DNA from: Clostridia bacterium
Lineage (GTDB): Bacteria; Bacillota; Clostridia; Saccharofermentanales; UBA5734
Reading direction: 5' to 3'
Assembly (NCBI GenBank): GCA_009928985.1
Contig: SABL01000011.1
Span: 1 to 38,291 of the forward strand
DNA length: 38,291 nt
Made by a program: the position numbers and the translations under genes. How positions within the stretch are numbered: the stretch's first letter is position 1; each line of letters opens with the position of its first letter. Shown here piece by piece: positions 16,022 through 23,692 of this stretch. A model generated the notes under the pieces. It ran no database searches. It was given only the letters and a program-made list of their open reading frames with translations, and was not told where the DNA came from.

Positions 16022-17527
16022 ATGTTCTTGAATGAAAACTTGCCAGCAACTGGCTCCTCTGGTCCTGCACACCAGACAGGCATTCTCGCCGCTTTCCTCG
16101 CGCCTCATCCGCCGATCATCATCCCGGCGGTCGGACATGGCAGTCACGAAGCCGACCGCACCATCGCAGCTTTGCAGCAGGCTGCGGCTGATCTGGCCGC
16201 CCTCCAGCCAGACTCGCTCATCGTTATATCCCCCCACGCCCCCATGTTCAGTGACTTTGTCTATTTCTACGGAGGCGACCGCCTGTCTGGAAATTTTGCC
16301 CAGTTTGGCCACCCGCAGAGCCAGCAGGAATGGCCCGCCGATACCGAACTGGCCGATGCCATCATTGCTGAAATCACCCGCGAAGGCTTGTCCGGCGGCT
16401 ATTTGCCCGGTCGTGAACTACACCGCCATGGACCAGGCGGCTCCCTCGACCATGGCGTCCTCGTCCCGCTCTATTACCTCGCCGCGCAGACCCCTGGTAT
16501 CCGCCTGGTTGCGCTTTCCAGCTCCGACCTGCCTGCCGACGACATTTTCCGCCTCGGTCAGGCCATCGCCCGCGCCACCGCGCAACTGGGTCGTCGCGCC
16601 ATTCTCATTGCCAGCGGTGACCTGTCCCACAAAGCCAATGAAAACAGTCCCTACGGCAGTTGCCCGGAAGGCGCCCAGTTCGACAGCACACTCATGGCCG
16701 CGATTCAAACCGGCGATCTGGGCCAAATCCTGGCCATTGACAGTCGTCTGCGCGAGCGTGCTGCCGAATGCGGCTACCGCTCGCTGATTGCCCTCTGTGG
16801 TGCCTTCAGCAATCTCGCAGTCGAAACTTATGTCTATCACTATGAGGCGCCCTATGGCATTGGCTACGGCGTCGCCCGTTTCATTCCGGCAGCAACCGCA
16901 AGGCCCGAGTCCGACCAACCGATGGCTACAAGATCAGCAAACCCCGTCGAGCCGCTTTCCCCCGTCGAGCCGGTCAAATCAGCCTTGCCTCCTGAACATT
17001 CCATCCCCGTTACCATCGCCATTCACACACTGGAGCATTACCTGCGCCAGCATCACACGCTCACCCCGGCTGACCTGGCCCAGCTCGAACCAGCCCTCGA
17101 TCTTGGCGCTTTTTCCAGCCAGCGCGCCGGCGCCTTCGTCTCGCTGCACAAGCACGGCCAGCTGCGCGGTTGCATTGGCACCACCGGCCCCACCACGGCC
17201 AATGTCGTCACCGAGATCATCCAGAATGCAATCAGTGCCGCCATCCACGACCCGCGTTTCGATCCCGTCCGCGCTGCCGAACTCCCCGACCTCGAAATCA
17301 GCGTCGACATCCTTGAAAAGGCCGAACCTGTCACAGACCGCAGCCAGCTCGATCCGCGCATCTACGGCGTCATCGTGCGCGACCGCGGCCGCACCGGCCT
17401 GCTGCTGCCCGACCTCGACGGCGTCGACACCGTCGCCGACCAGCTTGCCATCGCCTGCCGCAAAGCCGGCATTGCTGCAGATGAGCCCTTCACCATCGAA
17501 CGATTCCGCGTGATCCGCTACGAATGA
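16022..17527 (+). CDS. Fused Memo (AmmeMemoRadiSam B) and AMMECR1 (AmmeMemoRadiSam A) protein
   Basis: This protein joins two domains that are usually separate. Residues 20-290 are a Memo-like LigB-fold domain with likely metal-site histidines 29 (LAPHPPIIIPAVG), 72 (ISPHAP), 134/136 (HRHGPGGSLDHGVLVP), 144 and 203 (ASGDLSHKANENSPYG). Residues 330-500 are an AMMECR1 domain with its hallmark LRGCIG at 381-386 and LPDLEISVDILEKAEPV. About 40 Pro/Ser-rich residues link them. Bacteria and archaea often encode these with a radical-SAM enzyme as the AmmeMemoRadiSam set, whose reaction is unknown. That enzyme follows 91 bases downstream. The frame is open from 15872; ATG 16022 was chosen because homology starts there, with GTG 16001 an alternative. 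Function is unassigned. Confidence 0.9.
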   Translation: MFLNENLPATGSSGPAHQTGILAAFLAPHPPIIIPAVGHGSHEADRTIAALQQAAADLAALQPDSLIVISPHAPMFSDFVYFYGGDRLSGNFAQFGHPQSQQEWPADTELADAIIAEITREGLSGGYLPGRELHRHGPGGSLDHGVLVPLYYLAAQTPGIRLVALSSSDLPADDIFRLGQAIARATAQLGRRAILIASGDLSHKANENSPYGSCPEGAQFDSTLMAAIQTGDLGQILAIDSRLRERAAECGYRSLIALCGAFSNLAVETYVYHYEAPYGIGYGVARFIPAATARPESDQPMATRSANPVEPLSPVEPVKSALPPEHSIPVTIAIHTLEHYLRQHHTLTPADLAQLEPALDLGAFSSQRAGAFVSLHKHGQLRGCIGTTGPTTANVVTEIIQNAISAAIHDPRFDPVRAAELPDLEISVDILEKAEPVTDRSQLDPRIYGVIVRDRGRTGLLLPDLDGVDTVADQLAIACRKAGIAADEPFTIERFRVIRYE

Positions 17528-17618
17528 ACGGCATCCAGCGGGTTAGGCCCCCGCCCGTGCCCTCGCTCCGCATCGTCCGTGTTGCCCGTCCGCATTCATT
17601 TGAATAGAGGTGATCATC

Positions 17619-18500
17619 ATGCCAACCCCCAACCGCTCGAATGGCCTGAGAGAAGCCAAATACTACGACATCCAGCCGGAATTTGTCATTTGCCACCTCT
17701 GTCCCCATTTTTGCCACATCAAGCCCGGCAACCACGGCCGCTGCCTGGGGCGCGTCAATCACGACGGCATCCTGTACGCGGAAAGCTACGGCCAGATCAC
17801 CTCGATCGCCCTCGATCCGATCGAGAAGAAGCCTTTGAAGCGCTTTTTCCCCGGCAGCACGATCCTCTCCGTTGGCTCCTATGGCTGCAACCTCGCCTGC
17901 GATTTTTGCCAGAATTGGCAGATTTCCCAGCGCCAAGCCGACTCCCATTATTATTCGCCGCAAGAGCTGGTCGATATTGCCCTGACCGAGCAGGTCAACG
18001 GCAACATCGGCATCGCCTTCACCTACAATGAGCCGTTCATCACCTTCGAATATGTCCTTGACACCAGCCGGCTGGCCCATCAGGCCGGACTCAAGACCGT
18101 CCTCGTCACCAATGGACTGGTCAATCCCCAGCCGCTCCAGGAGATCTTGCCCCACATCGATGCCATGAACATCGACCTCAAAGCCTTCCACGCCGCTTTT
18201 TACAACCGCTATTGCCATGGCCCGCTCGAGCCAGTCAAGCGCACGATCGAAACCTCTGCCCGCGTCTGCCATGTTGAGCTCACGACGCTCCTGATCCCCG
18301 GCCTCAACGACGACGAAGACGAAATCGACCAGCTAACCAGCTGGGTTGCTTCGATCGACCGTTTGATCCCGTTGCACCTGACCCGCCACCATCCAGCCTA
18401 TAAAATGACCCAGCCGGGCCCGATCAGCATTGAGCGCCTGCATCTGCTCGCCCAAATCGCCCGCCGCCACCTCAGCGATGTCTTCCTCGGCAACATCTGA
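17619..18500 (+). CDS. AmmeMemoRadiSam system radical SAM enzyme
   Basis: This 293-residue protein is a radical-SAM enzyme related to pyruvate formate-lyase activases. The [4Fe-4S] motif is C90-x3-C94-x2-C97 (CNLACDFCQNW). An N-terminal cysteine cluster precedes it (C25, C28, C32 and C42: ICHLCPHFC then GRCLGR), typical of this subgroup. TYNEPFITFEY and VTNGLVNPQPL are further family blocks. ATG 17619 is preceded by AGAGG 8 bases upstream; GTG 17610 is in frame but overlaps that site. It follows the Memo-AMMECR1 fusion and completes the three-domain set in two genes. The stop codon lies in a 21-bp tandem duplication. The reaction is unknown. Confidence 0.92.
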   Translation: MPTPNRSNGLREAKYYDIQPEFVICHLCPHFCHIKPGNHGRCLGRVNHDGILYAESYGQITSIALDPIEKKPLKRFFPGSTILSVGSYGCNLACDFCQNWQISQRQADSHYYSPQELVDIALTEQVNGNIGIAFTYNEPFITFEYVLDTSRLAHQAGLKTVLVTNGLVNPQPLQEILPHIDAMNIDLKAFHAAFYNRYCHGPLEPVKRTIETSARVCHVELTTLLIPGLNDDEDEIDQLTSWVASIDRLIPLHLTRHHPAYKMTQPGPISIERLHLLAQIARRHLSDVFLGNI

Positions 18501-18535
18501 GCCGGTCAGGCCAGCATCTGAGCCGGCCAGGCCAG
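18494..18535. repeat. 21-bp tandem duplication spanning the radical-SAM stop codon
   Basis: Unit CATCTGAGCCGGTCAGGCCAG (18494-18514) is followed by a second copy (18515-18535) with one difference (GGT to GGC). Each contains TGA. The 21-base period keeps frame, so the second TGA (18519-18521) is a back-up stop in the same frame. Confidence 0.9.
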
Positions 18536-18621
18536 CAGGGGAGGGAGGCGGCACAATAGCACAGACAGCACGGGATTACCCGTTGGCCAGTCAATTCCGA
18601 CTGCTTTCGTAGCCTATCGCC

Positions 18622-18650
18622 TTGCATCCCCGGAAACAGGCTGATAGAAT
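18622..18650 (+). promoter_or_regulatory. Promoter for mnmA
   Basis: TTGCAT (18622-18627), a 17-base spacer and TAGAAT (18645-18650) with an upstream TGA forming an extended -10 lie 30 bases before the mnmA ATG. This is one of the best promoter matches in the window. Confidence 0.65.
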
Positions 18651-18679
18651 CAGTCCATTAATCCCGGGAGATCTATTGC

Positions 18680-19867
18680 ATGACCCAAACCCCTGCCCAG
18701 CCTGCCCAGCCTGTCCAGCCGCTCGACCCACATCACGGCAATCGTGTGCTCGTCGCCATGAGCGGCGGCGTCGACTCTGCCGTTGCCGCCGTGCTTTTGC
18801 AGCGCCAGGGCTACGATGTCACCGGCGTCACCCTCAAATTATTCGACCGCTCAACCGAGGACGACATCGCCACCCGGTCCTGCTGTTCGCTCGAGAGCAT
18901 CGAGGACGCCCGCCGCGTCTGTCACCTCCTGGGCATCGAGCACCACGTCTTCAACATGATCCGCACCTTCGAAACCAGCGTGATCAATCCCTTCGTCGAT
19001 GCCTATCGCAGCGGCCTCACCCCCAACCCCTGCGTTGAATGCAACCGCACAATCAAATTTGACGAACTTTTGAAAAAAGCCCGTGCCTACGGCTTTGACT
19101 ATGTCGCCACCGGACACTACTTGCGCAATATATATGATCCCGGCACGGGCCTGTACCACCTGCACCGCGGCCGCGACGACCGCAAAGACCAGAGCTACGC
19201 CCTCTACATGCTCACCCAGGACCAGCTCGCCCACCTGCTGTTCCCCCTCGGCGAACTCGAAAAACCCGCCGTCCGGATCATTGCAAATGAGGCGGGCCTG
19301 CGTGTTCACAACAAACCCGACAGCCAGGAGATCTGCTTCGTTGACGGCCGTTACAGCGAGTTTTTGCGCGAAACCAGCGGCGAAATCGCCCAATCCGGCC
19401 CGATGCTCGACCTTTCCGGCCAGGTCGTCGGCCAGCACACCGGCATCGTCGATTACACCATCGGCCAGCGCAAAGGACTCGGCGCCTTCGGCCAGCCGAC
19501 CTTCGTCATCGACAAAGACGCCGCTACCAATACCCTCGTCGTCGGTCCTAACGAGGCTCTTTTCAACGACCGCCTCCTCGCCGACCACGCCAACTGGATC
19601 ATCCCAGTCGCCAGCGGCACCACCCTCAGCGCCAAAATCCGCTATTCCGCCAAACCCGCCCCCTGTCGCGTCGACTTCCTGCCCGACACCAGCGGCAGCG
19701 AACCTGGAAGCGGAACTGGCAGCCTGACCGCCAGCGGCGGACAGATCCTCGTAACCTTCGAGATCCCCCAGCGCGCCATCACCCCCGGCCAGCTCATCGT
19801 CTTCTACCAAGACGACGAAATGCTTGGCGGCGCCACCATCCGCACCAGCCCCACCTACGGCAAATAG
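18680..19867 (+). CDS. mnmA: tRNA-specific 2-thiouridylase MnmA
   Basis: MnmA adds sulfur to U34 of Lys, Glu and Gln tRNAs using ATP. The 395-residue protein has the PP-loop SGGVDS at 28-33, NPCVECNRTIKF with catalytic Cys118, and DSQEICFVDG with Cys219. YTIGQRKGLG begins the central domain and the C-terminal beta-barrel includes AKIRYSAKPAPC. The N-terminus has an extra Pro/Gln-rich stretch (PAQPAQPVQP) from a short DNA repeat. The ATG at 18680 follows GGGAG. Both tRNA-contact and catalytic motifs look intact. nadA follows 60 bases later with a palindromic repeat between, so they may share a transcript. Confidence 0.97.
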   Translation: MTQTPAQPAQPVQPLDPHHGNRVLVAMSGGVDSAVAAVLLQRQGYDVTGVTLKLFDRSTEDDIATRSCCSLESIEDARRVCHLLGIEHHVFNMIRTFETSVINPFVDAYRSGLTPNPCVECNRTIKFDELLKKARAYGFDYVATGHYLRNIYDPGTGLYHLHRGRDDRKDQSYALYMLTQDQLAHLLFPLGELEKPAVRIIANEAGLRVHNKPDSQEICFVDGRYSEFLRETSGEIAQSGPMLDLSGQVVGQHTGIVDYTIGQRKGLGAFGQPTFVIDKDAATNTLVVGPNEALFNDRLLADHANWIIPVASGTTLSAKIRYSAKPAPCRVDFLPDTSGSEPGSGTGSLTASGGQILVTFEIPQRAITPGQLIVFYQDDEMLGGATIRTSPTYGK

Positions 19868-19876
19868 ATATGCACA

Positions 19877-19899
19877 AAAAAGGGACGCCGTCCCTTTTT
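19877..19899. repeat. Palindromic repeat copy between mnmA and nadA
   Basis: AAAAAGGGAC (19877-19886) and GTCCCTTTTT (19890-19899) are perfect 10-bp arms around GCC. The copy lies 9 bases after the mnmA stop and about 16 bases before the nadA AGGAGG, so it could end one message or shape the leader of the next. Confidence 0.88.
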
Positions 19900-19927
19900 C
19901 GGCACCGCACCCTCAGGAGGAAAGTTC

Positions 19928-20842
19928 ATGATTCGTGAATTGCAAGACAAGATCATTGCCCTGAAAAAAGAGAAGGGCGTCTGCCTTGTGGCCCATACCT
20001 ACCAGGCATCGGAAATCCTCGAAGTCGCTGACATCAAGGGCGACTCGTTCCAGCTTTCCGTCGGTGCCCAGAAGGTCCCCGAGCAGACCATCGTCCTGGC
20101 CGGGGTCCGTTTCATGGCCGAAGGTGTTAAACTGCTAAACCCTGAGAAAAAGGTCATCCTGGCCCATCCCGAGGCCGGCTGCCCAATGGCCGAGCAGATC
20201 GCCCCAGCCCGCGTCGCCCAGTTCAAACAGGACAATCCCGGGATCCCCGTCGTCGCCTACATTAACACCACCGCCGAGCTCAAAGCCGTCTGCGACGTCT
20301 GCGTCACCTCATCGACCGCCGTCAAAATTGTCTCCCGCATGCCGGAAAATGAAATCCTTTTCATCCCGGATTGCAACCTCGGCGATTACGTCCAGCGCCA
20401 GCTGCCCGACAAAAAGGTCAACCTCTGGCTCGGCGGCTGCCACGTTCATGCCGCCGTTACGGAAAAAGATGTCCTGGCCGCGAAAAAAAGTCACCCCGGC
20501 GCCCCGATCCTGATCCACCCCGAATGCGTCCCCGACGTCGTCAAACATGCCGATTTCGTCGGCTCGACCTCGGCCATCCTCGACTACGCCGCCCAAAGCG
20601 ACGCCAGGGAATTCGTCATTGGCACCGAAATGAGCATCGCCGAGCATCTGGCCTACCAGTTCCCGGACAAGCAGTTCCACATCCTCTCGAAAAAGCTCGT
20701 CTGCCCCAACATGAAGATCACATCCCTGATGGATGTCTACCACGCCATCGCCGGCACCGGCGGCGACGAAATCAACCTCTCACCTGAACTCATGCGCGAC
20801 GCCCGCCGACCGATCGACAAAATGATCGAACTCGGCAGCTAG
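19928..20842 (+). CDS. nadA: Quinolinate synthase NadA
   Basis: NadA condenses iminoaspartate with dihydroxyacetone phosphate to quinolinate in NAD biosynthesis. The 304-residue length is standard. The three expected [4Fe-4S] ligands are Cys85 (PEAGCPMAEQ), Cys171 (LGGCHVHA) and Cys259 (LVCPNMK), in the spacing known for the family. VAHTYQ and GVRFMAEGVKLL are substrate-site blocks. The ATG at 19928 follows AGGAGGAAAG. nadB and nadC, often adjacent, are not in the window. The stop codon lies within a 21-bp tandem duplication, and only 17 bases separate it from the convergent azlD stop. Confidence 0.97.
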   Translation: MIRELQDKIIALKKEKGVCLVAHTYQASEILEVADIKGDSFQLSVGAQKVPEQTIVLAGVRFMAEGVKLLNPEKKVILAHPEAGCPMAEQIAPARVAQFKQDNPGIPVVAYINTTAELKAVCDVCVTSSTAVKIVSRMPENEILFIPDCNLGDYVQRQLPDKKVNLWLGGCHVHAAVTEKDVLAAKKSHPGAPILIHPECVPDVVKHADFVGSTSAILDYAAQSDAREFVIGTEMSIAEHLAYQFPDKQFHILSKKLVCPNMKITSLMDVYHAIAGTGGDEINLSPELMRDARRPIDKMIELGS

Positions 20843-20866
20843 AGCATCGAACTCGGCAGCTAAGCC
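20825..20866. repeat. Tandem duplication spanning the nadA stop codon and the azlD 3' end
   Basis: ATCGAACTCGGCAGCTA occurs at 20825-20841 and again at 20846-20862, a 21-base period. The first copy holds the nadA TAG, the second an in-frame TAA. The end of the second copy also supplies the azlD stop on the opposite strand. Confidence 0.92.
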
Positions 20867-21195
20867 AGAACCCCCTGCACCAGCACCATATACACCGCCG
20901 TCCCGGCCCCGATACTCACCAGAGAATTGCCTTTCCACAGCTGCAGCGCCACGATCACACCGATCGCGAGCGCTTCAGGCAACCCATGCGGTGCCGCCAG
21001 GACATCGACCCCTTTGAGGCAATAGACAACCAGAAAACCGATCACAGCATAGGGCAAGACCTTGCCCAGATACGTTATATATGGGTGCGTTTCCCGGTCA
21101 GCCGGAAAAAGCACAAACGGTAAAAACCGCGTGATCATGGTCGCCAACATCATCAGGCCTATGATGGTCATGGTTTCCAAAGGTGATAGAAACAT
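20860..21195 (-). CDS. azlD: AzlD-type branched-chain amino-acid transport protein
   Basis: AzlD is the small partner of AzlC in a two-subunit exporter of branched-chain amino acids and their analogues. The 111-residue protein has about four membrane segments and family sequences ATMITRFLPFVLF, LGKVLPYAVIGFLVVY and LPEALAIGVIVALQLWKGN. The ATG at 21195 has GGAGG nearby upstream; the long open frame further upstream is only the other frame of azlC. It starts 3 bases after the azlC stop, so the two are translationally linked. It ends against nadA. Confidence 0.92.
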   Translation of the reverse strand: MFLSPLETMTIIGLMMLATMITRFLPFVLFPADRETHPYITYLGKVLPYAVIGFLVVYCLKGVDVLAAPHGLPEALAIGVIVALQLWKGNSLVSIGAGTAVYMVLVQGVLA

Positions 21196-21197
21196 GT

Positions 21198-21953
21198 TCA
21201 AACCTCCTCGCCCACCTGCAGTTTTTCCCGGAAAATGAGGAGAATCACCAGAATCGCGACCATCGCCGGCAAAATGAACCGGTCCGGTCCGAAGATCAGC
21301 AAGCAGACCACCGAGCTGGCGACCCCGATCACCGCCGGGCCATGCTTTTTCTGGCTTTTCCACTGGCTGGTGAAAATCACGACAAAAAGCGCGGTCAACA
21401 CGAAATCGAGCCCGCGGGTGTTGAACGTCAGCATCGACCCGAGCAGCCCGCCCATGACCGAACCGAGTACCCAATACGCATGATTCAGGGCAGTCACAAA
21501 AAACATGAACCACCTGCGGTCCACGCCTTCCGGCGGCTCGGCCGAGCACAAGATCGAAAAGGTTTCGTCAGTCAGCCCGAAGATCAGGTACGGCCGGAAT
21601 CGACCCGCCCCGCGAAATTTCTCCAAAAGCGACAAGCCATAGAACAGATGCCGCGCATTGATCATCAAGGTCAGCAGAAATGCATAAACCGGATTGAACA
21701 CCGCAGTCAGGAAGGTGATTCCGACGTACTGCGCCGATCCCGCGAAGACGAACAAGCTCATCAGGAAGGTCCAGCCAACCCCGTAGCCTTTGCTCGCCAT
21801 CAGGATTCCTAACGCCATTCCCAGAAAAGAAAAGCCAGTCAGGACTGGCACCGTATGCGGAAATGCCGCCTTGAACGCGCGCATTTTCACGTTGGCATAG
21901 TCTGGCCTGGCGTTCCCTTGCTGGCTGTTTTCCTGATCAATCCCTGCTGTCAT
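21198..21953 (-). CDS. azlC: AzlC-type branched-chain amino-acid permease
   Basis: AzlC is the large membrane subunit of the AzlCD exporter. The 251-residue protein carries family hallmarks GFSFLGMALGILM, FAGSAQYVGITFL, INARHLFYGLSLL and FGLTDETFSIL, with about six or seven membrane segments. I chose ATG 21953 because GGGGAG lies 8 bases upstream; GTG 21962 is an in-frame alternative. The start lies just beyond the end of the Lrp-type gene, giving an operon lrp-azlC-azlD like azlB-azlC-azlD of Bacillus subtilis. Confidence 0.94.
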   Translation of the reverse strand: MTAGIDQENSQQGNARPDYANVKMRAFKAAFPHTVPVLTGFSFLGMALGILMASKGYGVGWTFLMSLFVFAGSAQYVGITFLTAVFNPVYAFLLTLMINARHLFYGLSLLEKFRGAGRFRPYLIFGLTDETFSILCSAEPPEGVDRRWFMFFVTALNHAYWVLGSVMGGLLGSMLTFNTRGLDFVLTALFVVIFTSQWKSQKKHGPAVIGVASSVVCLLIFGPDRFILPAMVAILVILLIFREKLQVGEEV

Positions 21954-21958
21954 GCGAC

Positions 21959-22426
21959 TCACTCCCCATCATCGACCGGCACATAGACCGACCGTTTTTC
22001 AATCCCCATCACCATATTGGTCTCCACCCGGCTCACCGCAGGATTGCCCATCAGCGAGTCGATCACAAAATCGCGGTAGCTGGCCATGTCGCGCGCGACA
22101 ATTTTCAGCAAATAATCATGGCTGCCGGTCAGCGTGTAGCACTCCTGCACCTGCGGCAGACGCCCGACATCGTCAAGGAACGAATGGATCGTCTCCCGGT
22201 TCAGCGGCGTCAGATTCACCAGCGCAAACGCCAGGACCTCCATCCCGACGCTTTTCTCATCCACCAGCGTCGCAAACTGCCGGATCACACCCGACTCCAC
22301 CAGGTTTTTCACCCGCTGCAGACACGCCGACGGCGAAAGCCCGATCCGTTTCGACAACTCCAGATTCGAAATGGAAGCATCCTCCTGCAAAACCTTCAAA
22401 ATCGCCCGGTCACTGCTATCCAGCAC
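21959..22426 (-). CDS. Lrp/AsnC-family transcriptional regulator (AzlB-like)
   Basis: This amino-acid-responsive regulator has an N-terminal helix-turn-helix (LDSSDRAILKVLQEDASIS, then ELSKRIGLSPSACLQRVKNL) and a C-terminal RAM ligand-binding domain (VQECYTLTGSHDYLLKIVARD). From the GTG at 22426 it has 155 residues, the usual Lrp size. I prefer that start because the predicted transcript start (about 22472) would leave an ATG at 22462 only about 10 bases of leader with no Shine-Dalgarno, while the GTG follows a G-rich stretch. The ATG at 22462 would add 12 atypical residues. It probably represses azlCD and itself in response to a branched-chain amino acid. Confidence 0.93.
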   Translation of the reverse strand: MLDSSDRAILKVLQEDASISNLELSKRIGLSPSACLQRVKNLVESGVIRQFATLVDEKSVGMEVLAFALVNLTPLNRETIHSFLDDVGRLPQVQECYTLTGSHDYLLKIVARDMASYRDFVIDSLMGNPAVSRVETNMVMGIEKRSVYVPVDDGE

Positions 22427-22478
22427 AACCCCACCCCCAAAAACACAACCCTGCATGGTCATGCAATCATTTCCGAAA

Positions 22479-22507
22479 ATTATGCAAGATAAAATTTCGA
22501 AAGTAAA
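22479..22507 (-). promoter_or_regulatory. Promoter for the lrp-azlC-azlD operon
   Basis: On the minus strand TTTACT (22507-22502), a 17-base spacer and CATAAT (22484-22479) form a reasonable sigma-A-type promoter in AT-rich DNA upstream of the Lrp-type gene. Confidence 0.5.
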
Positions 22508-22615
22508 TCACGATAATGAATAAAATACCGAAAAAGCGCATAAATAAAAAATATAAATTGGAAGACACCACAATTAATACCAAATAAACAACGAAAAATA
22601 TCAGTGGATGCATAA

Positions 22616-22652
22616 GCTGCCGAAAAAGGGACCCCGTCCCTTTTTCGGCAGC
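22616..22652. repeat. Palindromic repeat copy upstream of hflK (17-bp arms)
   Basis: GCTGCCGAAAAAGGGAC (22616-22632) and GTCCCTTTTTCGGCAGC (22636-22652) are perfect arms around CCC. A decayed half copy (GGACCCCTTCCCTTTTC) follows at 22674-22690, just before the hflK promoter. Confidence 0.92.
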
Positions 22653-22690
22653 CTTGCATCTTTGCCGGATATCGGACCCCTTCCCTTTTC

Positions 22691-22699
22691 TGATATAAT
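22691..22699 (+). promoter_or_regulatory. Extended -10 promoter for the hflK operon
   Basis: TGATATAAT is a perfect TGn-TATAAT element with no clear -35. It lies 21 bases before the hflK ATG, so the leader is very short but still includes GGAGG at 22709-22713. Confidence 0.6.
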
Positions 22700-22719
22700 C
22701 GCTCCTATGGAGGTACACC

Positions 22720-23691
22720 ATGAAACTTTCACCTCAGAAAATCGCACTCTTCGTTACGATCGCGCTCATTGCCCTGTTCGTTCTCACGCTGGGCAGCTCG
22801 ACCGTCTACACCGTCGCCGAATCCGAGCAGGCGGTTATCACCACCTTTGGCCGCTACACCAAGACCAGCAGTGCCGGCTTGCACGCCAAACTACCCTGGC
22901 CGATCCAGTCGGTCACGATCCTGCCCGTCAACCTCACCCAGAAAATCGAACTCGGTTATATCGAAAATAATGACGGCACCTTCACATCCGTCGGTGAAGA
23001 AAGCAACATGATCACCGGCGACATGAACATCGTCAACATCGACTTTTTCGTCGAATGGAAAATCAGCGACCCCTACAAATACCTCTTCATCACCGACAAT
23101 CCCAAGCTGATCTTGAAAAACATGATCCAGGGCGCCGTCCGCTCCGTCGTCGGCACCAGAAACATCGACGACGTCCTGACCATTGGCAAGATCCAGATCC
23201 AGGCCGACGTTAAGGAGCAGCTCACCCAGAGCCTGATAACCAACGACATCGGCGTCATGATCATCGACGTCAAAGTCAACGACTCCGAGCCGCCGACAGA
23301 AGAAGTCGCCAAGGCCTTCCGCGACGTTGAAACCGCCAAGCAGGAAAAAGCCACCGCCATCAACCAGGCGCTCGAATACCAGAACGGCAAAATCCCCGCC
23401 GCCAAAGCCCAGGCCGACAAAATCGTCAAAGACGCCGAAGGCGCCAAGCAGGCCAAAATCAACCTCGCCACCGGCGAACGCGACAAATTCCTCGCCATGT
23501 TCAACGAATACCTCAATTTCCCCGCCATCACCCGCCAGCGCATGTACCTCGAAATGATCGAGACCGTCCTGCCCGGCGTCAAAGTCTACATCGACGACGG
23601 CACCGGCACCAGCAAACTCCTGCCCCTCGAGCCCTTTTCCGGCACGAGTACGAGCAGCTCAAGCACCAGCAGCACAACGGGGGTGAACTGA
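22720..23691 (+). CDS. hflK: HflK-like SPFH-domain membrane protein (FtsH protease modulator)
   Basis: HflK pairs with HflC to form a membrane assembly around the FtsH protease. The 323-residue protein has one N-terminal membrane helix (about 8-30), then an SPFH domain: YTVAESEQAVITTFGRYT, AGLHAKLPWPIQSVTIL, NIDFFVEWKISDPYKYLF and GAVRSVVGTRNIDDVLT. A coiled-coil-rich part (AKAFRDVETAKQEKATAINQ) and a Ser/Thr-rich tail follow. The ATG at 22720 has GGAGG. It is followed one base later by hflC. The order and motifs distinguish HflK from HflC, although both belong to the same superfamily. FtsH itself is not in the window. Confidence 0.92.
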   Translation: MKLSPQKIALFVTIALIALFVLTLGSSTVYTVAESEQAVITTFGRYTKTSSAGLHAKLPWPIQSVTILPVNLTQKIELGYIENNDGTFTSVGEESNMITGDMNIVNIDFFVEWKISDPYKYLFITDNPKLILKNMIQGAVRSVVGTRNIDDVLTIGKIQIQADVKEQLTQSLITNDIGVMIIDVKVNDSEPPTEEVAKAFRDVETAKQEKATAINQALEYQNGKIPAAKAQADKIVKDAEGAKQAKINLATGERDKFLAMFNEYLNFPAITRQRMYLEMIETVLPGVKVYIDDGTGTSKLLPLEPFSGTSTSSSSTSSTTGVN

Positions 23692-23692
23692 C

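Noticed and set aside
18851-19810. 319-residue minus-strand frame opposite mnmA
   Set aside because: Antisense shadow of a clear mnmA with all motifs in place.
22467-22616. Minus-strand hydrophobic frame of about 48 residues
   Set aside because: It begins at the edge of a palindromic repeat without a ribosome-binding site, overlaps the lrp promoter, and its hydrophobic look follows from the AT-rich DNA.
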